In this document: in pieces, positions 11,760 through 23,183 of the stretch
Layout: each line of letters begins with the position of its first letter
How positions within the stretch are numbered: the first letter of the stretch is position 1
Assembly: GCA_022059125.1 (NCBI GenBank)
Contig: JAEUWY010000001.1
Location: forward strand, 3,162,001-3,226,000
Direction of reading: 5' to 3'
DNA length: 64,000 nucleotides
DNA from: Corynespora cassiicola
Lineage: Eukaryota; Ascomycota; Dothideomycetes; Pleosporales; Corynesporascaceae
Notes under the pieces: model-generated
Databases searched by the model: none
Seen by the model: only the letters and a program-made list of their open reading frames with translations
What the model was told of the DNA's origin: nothing
Position numbers and translations under genes: made by a program

Positions 11760-13064
11760 CTACAAAAAGCCAGCGAGAACCCTCTTGAACAAGGATCCCA
11801 GGGGGCCAAACTGCAAGCCCAGGGGTTGGCTCGCGCCATTGCGGCCGAGCCACAGGGCGTACACGCCGACGGCAATGGCGAGGCCGTACATGCCGGGGCG
11901 GCGATAGTACCAGAGGCGAGCCTTGAGGTACCGGGCGCGCAGCACCGCCTTCTTGAGCGCCTGCTGGCGGCGCACCTCCTGCTCCTGGACGCGGAACAAG
12001 CGCTCGCCGTCGTCGAGGGAGAGGCCGCGAAGCTCAGCGACGGACCTGCTCGTCTTGAGGACGCTGTGGGCCGAGATGCGCCACCAGGACCAGACGCCGA
12101 GGGAGTCGGGGGGCAGGCGTTCGTACAGCTCCACGGCGCGGGCGATGTGGAACTCGACGTCGAAGGGCTGGGGCAGCTTGCCCAGGATGGCGTGCATGAT
12201 GTCCACGTCGTCAGGCTCGATGTCGAGCATCTCGTCGCGGCGCGAGAGCACGACGGCGGCGAAGAAGTATATCGGCATGACGGTGTGGTGGGCCAGGAAG
12301 AAGTCGAACAGCCGCGCAATGTCCCTGTACTCTTGGATGTTGTGTGCGAACATGGTGATGGTCCCCGCGAGGGCGAACGAGGGCTGGCTCTTGGGGAGGT
12401 GGGCGTACAGGCCCGGGTCGGCGTGCTGGAGGATGGGATGCAGCAGCTCGAGGTGGGCGAGGGCCGGGTCCAGCGACGAGAGCATAAAGTCGCGGATGCG
12501 GAGGAGGCTCAGGCGGGCGACGGCCTGGGAGGGGGCATCATGGTGGTTGTGGTCGGCGCCGCCGCCGCCGCCGCCCAGCACGAGGAGGAAGACCTGTACG
12601 ATGTCGTGGTAGCCCTGGAAGTAGCAGAGGGAGGGGTGGCGGCGGAGCACCTCAACGATGACGTTTGAGAGGTCGGCTTTGCGCGCGTCGAGCTGCTTGT
12701 CCGTCTCGTTCTTGGGGTAGTAGACGAAGGCGCGGTTCACGTCCAGGGCGACCTGGCCCTCGTCGGCGTGCGGCGGTAGATCCCGCCATGGCGTACCCGT
12801 GGTGCGAGCGCCGCCATGGTCACAACCCAGCAGCAGCGGCCAGACGGTGCGGCGCAACTCGTCGTTGACCAGGCCATGGGTGCTAGTCGCGAGCTGCACG
12901 AGATGGTCGAGGTTGAGGCTATCGTCGCTGCAGGCGGCCGTGATGCGGGCTGCTTTTTCCTTTTCGGCGGGCGAGAGTTCGGCGACGAGCGTGTTTCTAC
13001 GCGTCGACAGGCTGGCGGAGCTGACAGAGCGCGACGGGGCGCGGGAGGACGTTCGAGAGGCCAT
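11760..13064 (-). CDS. TBC-domain Rab GAP, TBC1D20/Gyp8 type
   Basis: This intronless gene encodes a 434-residue GTPase-activating protein for Rab-type GTPases. The TBC domain spans about residues 65-330. The catalytic arginine finger is R111 in the motif LDVNR and the glutamine finger is Q150 in YFQGYHDI. After a helical segment there is a hydrophobic stretch near the C-terminus (about residues 390-410) that could anchor the protein in the ER membrane. This matches the TBC1D20/Gyp8 group, which acts on Rab1/Ypt1 in ER-Golgi traffic. The start chosen is the ATG at 13064; the open frame upstream has only a TTG. A His- and Gly-rich insertion (about 165-180) is low complexity. The gene is divergent from the propeller-protein gene. 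Confidence 0.88.
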   Translation of the reverse strand: MASRTSSRAPSRSVSSASLSTRRNTLVAELSPAEKEKAARITAACSDDSLNLDHLVQLATSTHGLVNDELRRTVWPLLLGCDHGGARTTGTPWRDLPPHADEGQVALDVNRAFVYYPKNETDKQLDARKADLSNVIVEVLRRHPSLCYFQGYHDIVQVFLLVLGGGGGGADHNHHDAPSQAVARLSLLRIRDFMLSSLDPALAHLELLHPILQHADPGLYAHLPKSQPSFALAGTITMFAHNIQEYRDIARLFDFFLAHHTVMPIYFFAAVVLSRRDEMLDIEPDDVDIMHAILGKLPQPFDVEFHIARAVELYERLPPDSLGVWSWWRISAHSVLKTSRSVAELRGLSLDDGERLFRVQEQEVRRQQALKKAVLRARYLKARLWYYRRPGMYGLAIAVGVYALWLGRNGASQPLGLQFGPLGSLFKRVLAGFL

Positions 13065-14029
13065 GGGCGCGCCGCATTGCGTGGTAGTTGGTGGAGGAGC
13101 CGCAGACGTAGAGGCAACCTTGGAAGGTTGTTGATGTTTGTCACGGGCGGGCAAATTAGGTACACGTCAACACGAGACACTCCCGCGACTGCCCTTCCCC
13201 ACGGCCGCCCACTCGCAAAGGCTTGGCGTGAATAGAGCCAGAGCCAGAGCCAGAGCCTGCGACAGAAACACACACACCAGATACCCGGCGGAAGAATCAA
13301 CCACGCCCTGGGGATCCCTCCGCTGTGCTGTCCTCCCACGCCATCGTGCCGCTACGCGCCGAGCACCAGGACGCTGCACCCATCGCCGGCCCTCCTGCAC
13401 GCTGCACGCTGCACGTAACGTGCAGCCCCAACGAAAACCTTGGATCCCTCCCCGTCCCCACCACAATCCACCACCCCTGCCGCGCCATCGTGCCGTCGGC
13501 AGCCGGCCACCGTCGGATCCCACCGCGCACCTGACTACGCGCCACTGCCGCTGGCCTGCCTGCCGGCTTTGTACAGGTCCGACTACACGCACCCACGCAC
13601 GACCATCTCTCGCTTTACTGCCCCGGCAATATACCCGACCCGTTAGCTGCCCTGCCAGGACCTACCGCGACTCCAGGGCCCATCCCTACCGGCTCGTCCA
13701 TACGTCGTCAAGGCCGGCGTGCATCCTCTCATTTTCTTGCAGTTTCTGCGAAACCTCTCTCTATTGCCTCCAAAATCTGATCAACTACCCCTCCCTCCGG
13801 CGGAGCCTTTTTTCCCTTGTGCCTTTTTAACCCCGGGGTGCCTTGTCTGGCACCGCAATGCCCCATCTCTCCCCCTCCATCTCGCCGTCATTTTCTCTCC
13901 TCTCGCCGTTGGCCTAGGCCAGAGCATGCATTTTGGCGCCGCCCCGGCCCGAGCCTAGTCGAGTTTCTTCTCGCATCTCTGCCCTGATTGGACCGACCTT
14001 GTTTCCTCTTTCAATTCCCTACCGGCACT
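13065..14029. other. Bidirectional promoter region, C-rich
   Basis: About 965 bp separate the divergent TBC and propeller-protein genes. The strand upstream of 14030 is rich in C and T, as expected of leaders, and contains short near-repeats such as ccatcgtgccg at about 13341 and 13487. The frames present here are by-products of this composition. Confidence 0.5.
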
Positions 14030-17000
14030 ATGGAACAGCAAGTCCAAGGTCTCGTGTACGTCGATGGCGAGTGGGTCTCGCGGACAACCGACGTTTATCA
14101 GATCATGGCCCAGGCTCAGCAGCGGCAGACTGATACAGAGATGCGGGAGCCCCAAGAACCCCCCGAGATCCCCGTCCCCGAGATGGGCATGCTCCACAAG
14201 ACTGTCTTTGCGAGCCCTCTGGTAAAGTTCCTGCTGCCTGCCAACATTCGCCACAGGGACCTCAACGATGTGGTCATGGTTGGGGAGAGTGCGGTTCATA
14301 TCAAGGAGATACGCGACTACGGCCACCTCTCTCAAGTTGCTTGCAAGGCCGACTTCAACGGCCGCATACTCGCCGCGAAGGTGTTTGGTGGCCCCAGAAA
14401 GGTACAAGCCAACAAGGCGTCGAGCTCTCTGTTGCCTCGACCAGCCATACATTCTCGGGGACGGTCATCCACCGACGAGACCAATGAACTGCCTCCCGAA
14501 GTCGTCGTCCTGACACTCTCCTCGCGGACGCTCGTGTTTCTGTGGGCTCAACACTTTCGTCAAAGTGTTATCTTTCGCCAGAGGACTGTCAAACTGCCAG
14601 CAGGATCACGCCTTGGTACGCCAGGAACATTCCTTGCTGTTGATCCCAAGTGTCGGGCAATCGCCGTATCTGCCATCCAGGACCAATTTGTCATCTATCG
14701 CACAAAGTCCTCGGATGAATGGAGGGCTAATAAGAGAGAGGGCAATCCCATCATAGGCGAGCGTGTCGTTCCAATCGTGGGCATTGTCATGCACATGGAG
14801 TTTCTCTCTCCCAGTGACGACGATGACTCACACGTCATTCTTCTCTTTGTCGTGGTCCACAATCGCAAGACCAAGATTACCTGCTATGACTGGGATTGTA
14901 GATACGGTCTGAATACCTTCGAGGCCCGGACTGAGCGTGCAGCCATCGAACATAGTATGTTAGACCTAGTCGCCATATTTTAATATTTCACTAACATACA
15001 TAGATGATCCGCGACCCCAATTGCTGATACCCCTCTCTCGTCGCCCTGAGGCCATACTGGTCTTTGAAGATCACATTCTTATTTGCAAGGATATCTTATC
15101 GGGGGCACCAAACATATATGCGCACCCAATCAGATCCGATATTCTTACTCAGATCAATCCGGGTGCTTCAAGAAACAAGGCTCCCTGGACGAAATGGCAC
15201 GCCGCCCCCAGGAACCCAGGGTTTGACAAGGATGCATTCTATGTCGCTCGAGAAGACGGCAGGATAATGTACATTGTTGTCAATCAAGCCGACTCTATAC
15301 AACAGTCTGACGCAGGGGTCTGGCCATATCCTATCGACCAGGCATTTGCCTGCCTTTCTGTCAATAATTCAGAATACTCCCAGTCTTTCCCTGATGTGCT
15401 GATGGCCGCCGGGTCAGCCAGCGATGGGCTTTTGTGTAAGGTTGGCGCATGGCCCACGGAATACGCCTACACGGCACCGTTCCCCGCTGCCAATAAATTA
15501 TCCCCGCTTGAGAAGATACCAAACTGGGCACCTCTAACAGACCTTTCCGTTCTGCACCTGCCAGGTACCGACTCGCATCACGACCAAGGGCGGCACCGGT
15601 TGTTCATTTCCAATGGACGTGCCCCTCATGGTGCCATCACAGAGCTCAGGCAGGGATCCAAGGCTATCATCGATGACTCATTTGATGGAATGAAGGGCTG
15701 CATGGGGCTTTGGGTGGTCGACTACCAGAATGAGATTGTCGAGTCCGAAGAGTCCCACTCCGTACGGCATTCAGTGACATTTCTCATCACCCTACCCTTG
15801 GAGACTATTGCGATCCGCATCACTCATTCTTCCGAGAACGATGGTCATGGCGATTGGGGTGGCTGGATCGACGGCAGCTGGGACAAGGTACAGGTCGAGG
15901 GCGAAGACATGGATGAAGACGCCATTATCAGAACCACAGAGACGTTGACAGCGTGCATGTGGTCGGAAAAATTCGCTATCCAGATCACACGGAACGATGC
16001 TGTAATGCTCCACCGCTCAGACTTTACGCGAGCTGATGCGTTGCCATTTTCAAATCCGGTTCTTTTCGCTGTTTGTAAAGCTGACTGCGCCTACATAGTA
16101 GTGGCGTTTCGTGAAGAACAAAATAACGTTCTCGAAATTGTACCACTGTTCGAGGACGGCAATTTCGGACAAAATACTATACGCCACGTGCTTGACTGCG
16201 AGCCCACGTGTGTCGAGTTGCTCTTCATCAAGGGTGTACCTCATGTGTTTGTCAGCGCATTCGACTCGAGTGTAGTGCTCTTCAAAATACGCGATACAGA
16301 TGTTCTCGCGGTATATACCGACAAGCTCCAGACTCCTGAAGCACAGGACCTGTGCGAGAGCGTCGTCGTCTTGAAGCAGGAAGATCATTATATGCTCGCT
16401 TGCGGAACGCGAAATGGGTTCCTCGCCCAGATAACGCTTCAAGCCGGAGAGGATGAATTCCAACAAATGACACTTGAAATCGGACGAATGGGCTCTACCG
16501 CGGTCAAGGTCTCGCCCTGCTCGACCGATCCCTCTAGTGCTTTCCTTGCGTGCGGGTCAGACTTTTGTCGAATTAGCCATTTTGCTGTTGGATGCTTTAG
16601 GATAGAATCCATATGGCTGACTGACCACAAAACTCCCTCATACCAGCAGAGTAGTATCGCTGCCATCGATCAGCTCCCGAAGTCGGACGTTCCCAACGTT
16701 GGAAGGGACCTTGGCGGTTTTATCTTTGCCGTCTCCGGTGACGACATGGTTTTCGCGCAGATGGACTATGATATCCGGTGGTCTAGCTATGATGTTCCTC
16801 CAGTGGTGTCGGAGCATAGCAAAGCTGTTCCACGAACGTTGGAGATTGAGATGACGCCGACGAAACTTGCGTACTCGCATCAGTTCAATAAAATGGTTGT
16901 AGCAGCGACAGAGGCAAAGGAGGTGCTTGGAGCTTCGACGCCCTATCGTGCGGTATACTCTGCATTGAAAATCATCAACCCGTCTGGCGGCAAGGCTGAA

Positions 17001-18327
17001 GTGGATGAGGTTGAGGATGAGATGGAAGAAGACCAGCCGTTTGGACACATCACTGGTAAATTGGAGCTTCTCAACTATGAGCGAGTCCTTTCATTCGCGG
17101 ATTGGTCATTCCGAGACGAACGTCGCAGTTATCGGTCCACCATCGTGGGGACTAGCCAGACTGTCGGCCAAAACCAGGAGAAAGGCCGTAGACTCATTCT
17201 AAAGCCAAGTGAATCGGGATTCAGAGTACAGAAGGAGCACAAATTTGACCAGCCCGTCCGATGTGTGGCCATGTTCGATCAGACGCACATCATCAGTGTG
17301 ATAGGGAGCACGCTGGTTTTAGAGCAGTACCACGATAATAGGCAAGTTGGAGAAGATCCCATTCCAGGCAGACATGTACTAACTGATCAGAATGGTGCGG
17401 CGTGCAACACAGCGGCTCCTATCTCACGCCGTTCACATGACCGTCTGCAGGCCTTACATTTATATTTCTACAGCTGCACATTCTTTTATGTGTTATGAAC
17501 TAACTCCCCTGGCTGAGCCCAACACCTGGCAGTTTGCCCTAATTTTCGGAGACACCCGCCCCCGCGCGACGAGTTACCATCTACTCGTAAACCTCGACCC
17601 ACCGCAAATTCCTCTTCAATCTTCCCTGTCCCCAATCACTCCGTCTCCACCTGTTACCTTCTCCCTCGTTGCCGATAAAGAATGCTCTCTAGCCGCCCTC
17701 CATCATGCTCCATTTCGTCCCCACCAAAAAGCTACTCGCCTGATGTGCGAAGCAAACCTCCCCCGCTCCATCATCCGCATCCATCGCGGCAACATTCGGC
17801 CTCCCTGGCGCCGCGCCAGCACCCCCACCCCAGGCGTCCTCGCAGATGACATCCTCGGCTCCTGCTCTGACGGCACAATCTACGCCATCTACATGCTCTC
17901 CACCCCCGCCACGCGCCTTCTCAGGCTCCTCCAGAACCTCATCACAGAGCGCCGCAACCGCGACCCTGCGGCCTCCCGCGTCATGCCGGCGAGCTCCGCT
18001 CTCGCAGATATTTCCAGCATTCTGGTCAATGGTGCTGAGGGGGTGCAGGGCGAGCTGGTACGCGCGAGAGAGGTCGATCTTCGGGCGCAGGAGTTAGGGC
18101 ATGCGAAGCCGAGGGCGCACGCGGTGGATGGCGATTTGATAAAGGCGGGGTTGGAGGCGTGTGGCGGTGTCAGGGCGTTGGTGCTCGAGGGCACGCATGA
18201 AGATGTTGAGCGCTTGTTTGTCGAGGTAGTGGATGAAGTTTTTGGAAGTGGGAGGTGGGCGGATGAAGAAGGGAGGTATGATGCGGTTGGACGGTGGGTG
18301 GGAGAGGTTTTGGGGCCGGTGCTTTGA
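14030..18327 (+). CDS. MMS1/CPSF-A family beta-propeller protein
   Basis: The product is about 1399 residues from three exons: 14030-14954, 15004-17341 and 17391-18327. Intron 1 is GTATGT to ATAG with a CTAAC branch. Intron 2 (17342-17390) appears to be of the rare GC-AG type (GCAAGT donor, CTAAC branch). With that choice the phase closes, and the product reads DNR then MVRRATQRLL, as expected for the family. The protein resembles the DDB1/CPSF160/SF3B3/Rik1 group: an N-terminal MMS1-like propeller region with many beta strands and a C-terminal CPSF-A domain ending in VDGDLIKAGL and a helical tail. Fungal members are sometimes called thermotolerance proteins. Known relatives act as scaffolds in cullin-4 ligases or RNA processing; which role applies here cannot be told. 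Confidence 0.85.
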
Positions 18328-19177
18328 GGGGATGGTGATGGGATGGGAGGGTGGATTTTCTGACGCTGCACTTTCGGTTTGTCCGGGTGGCTGTTTTGAG
18401 GTTTGATGGTCCTTTGATTGTGTCTTTTGGATGTAGGTTTTGTGGTTTTGTGGTTTTGCTTTTCTTGGATGGATGGATGGATGGATCCACGGGTGAGAGG
18501 GTGGAGTTTGCGTACGAGAAAGAGCGCGATGGGATGCTTTTAAGATGCGTAAAGAGGTACATATGAGGCAGCTGCCTTCTCTACAGAGCAGCCCGCTCAA
18601 TACAAGCACCATACACCGCGATGGTTCCTTTAGCAAGGAATGTTGATGGGACGGGTCAATTGGTAGAAGAATATTGCGTTGACGAAAGAACGAATACTTT
18701 TTTTATGTTGGCTATGTTTATTCATGTACATGGAGTGCTTTTGGGGAGATTTCGGACTCTTGAGAGGCCATCTTCATCTCCTCCAGGTCCCTTTTCTAGC
18801 CATGCTGTTCTGGAAGTCTCTGTCTTATTTGGCGCCTCTGTACTGATGCTTTCCTCCCTTGGACCCCTTCTATCCCGGCCCGGCGCTGGTGGAAGGACCA
18901 AAGGCAGACATGTGCTATTGGAGCCGCGCAGTGATGCCCGGTAGAGATGGATTGGGTGCCTGGATGACTGAACTCGTTCAGTGCCGAAACTTGAGCAGCA
19001 TCTTGGCCCAGTAAATTTGGTGGTCTACTCCCAGCTGTTTGGCTGGGAGGCAGGAGGCTCCGTGAGCCAGGTTTGCCGGTATCAGGACGGAGGAACACGA
19101 TTTGTTCCTAGTGTCTGTATTGCATGCGCCGGTCCTTGGGATCTAGTAATTCCTTGAAAAGCAAGAGCCATGATGCT
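18328..19177. other. Convergent intergenic region
   Basis: 3' ends of the propeller gene and RRG7. It includes a short GGAT run at 18469-18484. Open frames on both strands at 18.1-18.6 kb are antisense shadows of the CPSF-A exon or low complexity. No gene is supported. Confidence 0.5.
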
Positions 19178-20911
19178 TCAACCAAGCTCAGTTGGGACGT
19201 TTACTTCAGCCTGCGACGCAGCCGACCGTCTACGCTGCTTGGGCGCTGTTGCGACAATATTCTTCCGTGGTCGACCTCGGGGTCGTTTAACTTCTTGAAT
19301 GACCTTTCGTGGCCGGCCTCGGGGTCGTTTTTCTTCTTGTACAATCTCCCGTGGTCGCTTTTCTTCTTGTACGATCTTCCGTGGTCGTCCTCGTGGTAAT
19401 TTTTCTTCTTGCACAATCTTCCGCGGTCGGCCTCGAGGTTGCTTTTCTTCTTGTACAATCTTCCGCGGTCGGCCTCGGGGTCGCTTTGCTTCTTGCACAA
19501 CCTTCCGCGGTCGGCCTGGAGGTCGTTTCACAGCTGGCCTTATTTCGATTGCATTCTTTTTCGGTCGGCCTTTGGTTGGCTTGACAGCTGGTGACTCGAT
19601 TACATCTTTCGCTGTTTCAATTATCGCTCTTCTCCGGCTTTGGGTTTGATTGGCTTGTGGCGTTTCAATCCTTTTTGGTGTACTCAGGGCATGGGTCGCC
19701 TTTTTGTGGACTGTACTTGTGTACTTTATTTGTGGCGTTTCGATCGTGCTGTTGTCTGGTTGAGCCCGGGCTCGCTTTATAATTGGTGTTTCAGCCTTGG
19801 TCTTCCGTCGGCGGCGTATTAATCGTTTGGTATTGTTCGGTGTTTCAACGGCTGGGATATCAGAGTCTTTTCTCTGGGACTGAGCGCAACTCGCTTTGAC
19901 AACATCGGGTTCAATGGGTTGTTTTCGAGGCCGGCCAACGGGCCTACGGACAGTCAATTTCAGCCGTCTAGGCCTCGGGGGTACTGCCAGGTTTTCCTTT
20001 TCGAGCAAAGCCCGCAACTCTTCTCCTTCAAGCCCGGCTGTTGCCACTTCATAAATCTCCTCCTTGGTTTTCCCAATGTATTCGCGGTTAGAGAATATAG
20101 GGGTCCCCATCCACGTGAGAGTAATGTCCTTTTGTACGAGCGAAGTGTAGATGCTCTTATTCAATCCTCTCTTATGAAGAGACCCTCTCATCTCTTCCCA
20201 GTTCCAGTCTCCTCCCTGGTATTTGACCTTGGGCTCAAGCATCAATGGCTTGTGCCTGAGCGTGACACCAAGACCCTGCAGTCCCTTATCAGCTGCAGCC
20301 CGATTCCACAAAAATTGCTCTATGGCCCCTTTATCACGAGTTACTTTGAGGAACCCCATAGGATATGTACTCTGGCCCAAGGTTTCTAATAGACCGCGTG
20401 TTGCAGTTCTGTCCGAGACGATCAAACCGAGAACATCTTTATTCCACCACTCGGGTGGGAGACCCTGGAAACTTCCCTCCAGCTCGCGAGCCACTGCCGG
20501 AGGGATCTGGGTTGCTCTTGCTTTGCATTGTAGGAAGACGGGTATGGGCTCACGGAATGGTGGCAAGACCCAATGACCCATCAAATCTATGCCGTCATCC
20601 AATCGCTTCCCTGTCCGAATCAGGGAGAAGCCCAGGCGAGTGAGTGCGTCCGCGACAACGTATTCGAAGTGGGTGCCGATATAGACTGTTGTGTGAGGTT
20701 TGAGGCCAGTCCGCTCGGCATAATCAAGGAACGTAGGCATGGAATTGTGAAATTTGGATCCTGGGCCTTTGGGGAGCTTTGGTATATCTACGGGCGTGGT
20801 GGTCGCGGTCGACGTGGTGAGGATGCGGCGGAGGATGTGCGGAGGTGCTCGCGAGTGCCGGTAAAGGAGTGGTACGAGTTTGGGCCATGGTCGGCGATAG
20901 ATGCGGAGCAT
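19178..20911 (-). CDS. RRG7: RRG7-type mitochondrial nuclease-fold protein with AT-hook tail
   Basis: This is a 577-residue intronless gene. The N-terminus (1-45) is rich in Arg, Ser and Leu and free of acidic residues, a typical mitochondrial presequence. Residues 58-290 form the DUF2034/RRG7 domain, named in yeast for a requirement in respiratory growth. Within it, E83, D109 (GIDL) and Q128-C129-K130 match the spacing of a PD-(D/E)XK restriction-nuclease core. The rest is unusual: after a basic linker with one AT hook (VGRPRK), residues from about 445 carry a near-perfect array of RGRPRK AT-hook units separated by IVQEEK-like spacers, one of them degenerate. AT hooks bind the minor groove of AT-rich DNA, so binding to AT-rich mitochondrial DNA is a reasonable inference. 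Dual nuclear targeting is also possible. Confidence 0.85.
   Translation of the reverse strand: MLRIYRRPWPKLVPLLYRHSRAPPHILRRILTTSTATTTPVDIPKLPKGPGSKFHNSMPTFLDYAERTGLKPHTTVYIGTHFEYVVADALTRLGFSLIRTGKRLDDGIDLMGHWVLPPFREPIPVFLQCKARATQIPPAVARELEGSFQGLPPEWWNKDVLGLIVSDRTATRGLLETLGQSTYPMGFLKVTRDKGAIEQFLWNRAAADKGLQGLGVTLRHKPLMLEPKVKYQGGDWNWEEMRGSLHKRGLNKSIYTSLVQKDITLTWMGTPIFSNREYIGKTKEEIYEVATAGLEGEELRALLEKENLAVPPRPRRLKLTVRRPVGRPRKQPIEPDVVKASCAQSQRKDSDIPAVETPNNTKRLIRRRRKTKAETPIIKRARAQPDNSTIETPQIKYTSTVHKKATHALSTPKRIETPQANQTQSRRRAIIETAKDVIESPAVKPTKGRPKKNAIEIRPAVKRPPGRPRKVVQEAKRPRGRPRKIVQEEKQPRGRPRKIVQEEKLPRGRPRKIVQEEKRPREIVQEEKRPRGRPRKVIQEVKRPRGRPRKNIVATAPKQRRRSAASQAEVNVPTELG
19260..19533 (-). repeat. 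Coding minisatellite, AT-hook array
   Basis: About six to seven units of roughly 40-45 bp, each encoding a PRGRPRK hook plus an IVQEEK-like spacer. One unit at about 19350-19375 is shortened and has lost the GRPRK core, leaving RPREIV. Neighbouring units are nearly identical at the DNA level, which suggests recent expansion. Confidence 0.85.
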
Positions 20912-21175
20912 TACTGACTATGAGAACGAGCAATGTAAGAAAGAAAGATCATATTTACAGAAAAAGGCGCGGGGAAGCCACGGCAATGGGTGTCGAGGGG
21001 TGAATATGGCGTGAAACGAAGGGCGCATCTTTTCGCGCGACGGGTGACGCGCCAAGGCCGAACGGCGCGCGCCGTTAGTCCAGCCGTCCACGCTCGGGCC
21101 GACATGGTCGACATCGACGTCTTTCCACCCCGCCGCCCATCTCACAACCAGTCACTCGTTGCTCTCTCACTCAAC

Positions 21176-21682
21176 ATGGCCGACATCCTCACCCAGATCC
21201 AGGACGAGCTGGACATGGTCAGCACCTACTACATTCAACCTCCATACCCGCTAATCCCCCTCAAGCTCCTCAACCAAATGCAGTCCTCGCTCGCCTACAT
21301 AAAGAACCGAGCTCCTCCCGCCAACATTGCAGGCCAACCTCTCCTGTCTTCTTTCGCCGAGTATGAGGCCCAAGCTACTCAGACCACCCAGTCCGATCCC
21401 TCGCAGCAGCAGCAGCCTCCACCTCCGCCCTCACAAGACGAATTCCTGGCCGACATCAAAACCCTGAGCAAGGACCTGGTGCTCAAGGAGCAGCAGATTG
21501 AATACCTGATAGCCCATCTTCCAGGCCTGAAAAGCAGCGAGAAGGAGCAGGTGGACCGGATGAAAGAGCTTGAGCGGCAGCTGGAGGAGGTGGAGGAGGA
21601 GAGGAAGGAGGCAGCTAAAGAAAGGGATTTGTTGGTGAGGAAGGTCGAAGACAAAATTATAGGGGTTGGCAGTGTGGGCTGA
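21176..21682 (+). CDS. MED21: Mediator complex subunit 21
   Basis: This encodes a 168-residue protein of the mediator middle module, which links RNA polymerase II to activators in the nucleus. The N-terminus MADILTQIQDELD is the typical MED21/Srb7 start. A proline- and glutamine-rich linker (about residues 65-85) is followed by a C-terminal coiled coil (about 90-160, heptads of Leu/Val with Glu/Lys) that pairs with MED7. The ATG at 21176 is chosen because homology starts there; the open frame upstream is GC-rich leader. No intron is needed. The gene is divergent from RRG7 with only about 260 bp between starts, so they share a promoter. Confidence 0.93.
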   Translation: MADILTQIQDELDMVSTYYIQPPYPLIPLKLLNQMQSSLAYIKNRAPPANIAGQPLLSSFAEYEAQATQTTQSDPSQQQQPPPPPSQDEFLADIKTLSKDLVLKEQQIEYLIAHLPGLKSSEKEQVDRMKELERQLEEVEEERKEAAKERDLLVRKVEDKIIGVGSVG

Positions 21683-23183
21683 GCGCATTCTCTTGCGTTT
21701 TCCCATACATCAATGTCTTTCCAGCACCTACTACAGGCTCTGCGTGTTCTCGTGATACGTCACGGTAGCCGTATCCATGCTTCCAAAGGTGTTCATTTGG
21801 GCTTTCAACCGACTAGGTGGGTTCCTTTCAATCTCTTTTCAGAACTTTCTGCTTTCATGATACCCAGCTCCACGGAGTTAACGGAAATAAAAAAACATCA
21901 ATTTGGGCCGCTACATCCATATTTGGTAGTGCAAGATTCAGTGTGCTTCCTCACCACTAGCATCCTCGTCCATTCATTGGCTTTTCACATACTAAGCGGC
22001 TACAATTGCTCTTCATAGGGCTTTATTTCTCAATCTTGGGTTAAACAACTGACTTGTTGACTAAAGCAAGATAAAGAATTCATTGGGTCCTCAGTATCCC
22101 GCCGTGTTGGTTCCGTATCCGATAATCTGATACATTGCCAATCAAGCCGATTTCCCTGGAATACTTTACGGTAGTACTCTGACGTCAAAGTTTGCAGTGT
22201 TCAAACGTTCACCATCACGTCATTCCCGCAACAAAACAATGCTTTGCTTTCAACCCACTTTGCTCATAGAACTGAACTAAGCCTTAAGATTTGCCATAAC
22301 TTCACAATTACTTCGTGAAAATGATCTGAGATGAAAATGGAACTCATGTCACATTGAGAATTGAATCAGATGGCTCATTTTGTGGACAGATCCTGCCTGT
22401 CTTACCAGATGGGTAGGTATCTGCCCAAGCCATGCGCTTTTTTAAAGAAACGCTGCGTGTAAGATTTTAGGCACGAAAATTCGAATGCCCACTGTGTCCA
22501 AAAGTGTCCGACGCAACTGGATCGTAACACTATAGATAAAACCAGTGACTGAGGTATAAACATTGGAGAATCATGATGAGGAATATAGCTTGGAAATGAT
22601 TACTCATGCTTTCTGTAGCCTGCGTTATTAGCGTAATGTCGCGGAGAACACTGGCGGCTGGGAAAGGTCCTGGACGGTCGCTGGAATCGTGTTTATAGGG
22701 TGTATAAGTCTCTTAGAAGTTCTTCCTACTCGTTAGTACGCTCGAATCACTGGCTATTTTTTTTTAGAATTTAGTCACTCTGTCTAGAGAATGTTCGTTA
22801 TCAATGCTGTTTGTTACCAGTTGGATAAGCATTCATCATCACAGTTCTAATTGACAAAGAGTGATCTGCTGACCGAGATTTTCATTATCACGCTGTTTAC
22901 ATAATATAACTACGAAAGTATCTTTAACACTTCTATTAGATTGTATGCCAGAATTTTTCAGCCAATTTTTCGACAAGATATGCCACCGAAACCCACTGGA
23001 ATCTGTCACCTTTTTCAATATTCATAGATCAATCGAACTTGCTGGGCGAACAAGGTTTACACGCCAGTGATGCTTGTTGACAGGATCTTTTTGACAGATG
23101 TTGACTTCGAAAAACTTATTGTGCTCATCGCACTTGTAGTTCTTGTAGCTATATAAATTAGAGCTGGAGCATGTCTGCAAGAA
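21683..23183. other. AT-rich gene-free region
   Basis: About 1.5 kb of AT-rich sequence where the accessory stretch begins. From 22.0 to 23.2 kb no frame exceeds about 60 codons on either strand. I could not detect long terminal repeats, inverted ends or a recognisable transposase remnant. Decayed repeat sequence is possible. Confidence 0.45.

Noticed and set aside
11733..12668. 311-codon plus-strand frame
   Set aside because: Antisense to the TBC gene, whose catalytic motifs are clear on the minus strand; high GC at third positions produces long antisense frames.
13138..13830. 230-codon plus-strand frame before the propeller gene
   Set aside because: Pro/Arg/Ser-rich translation of a C-rich leader; a different frame from the real start and no domain.
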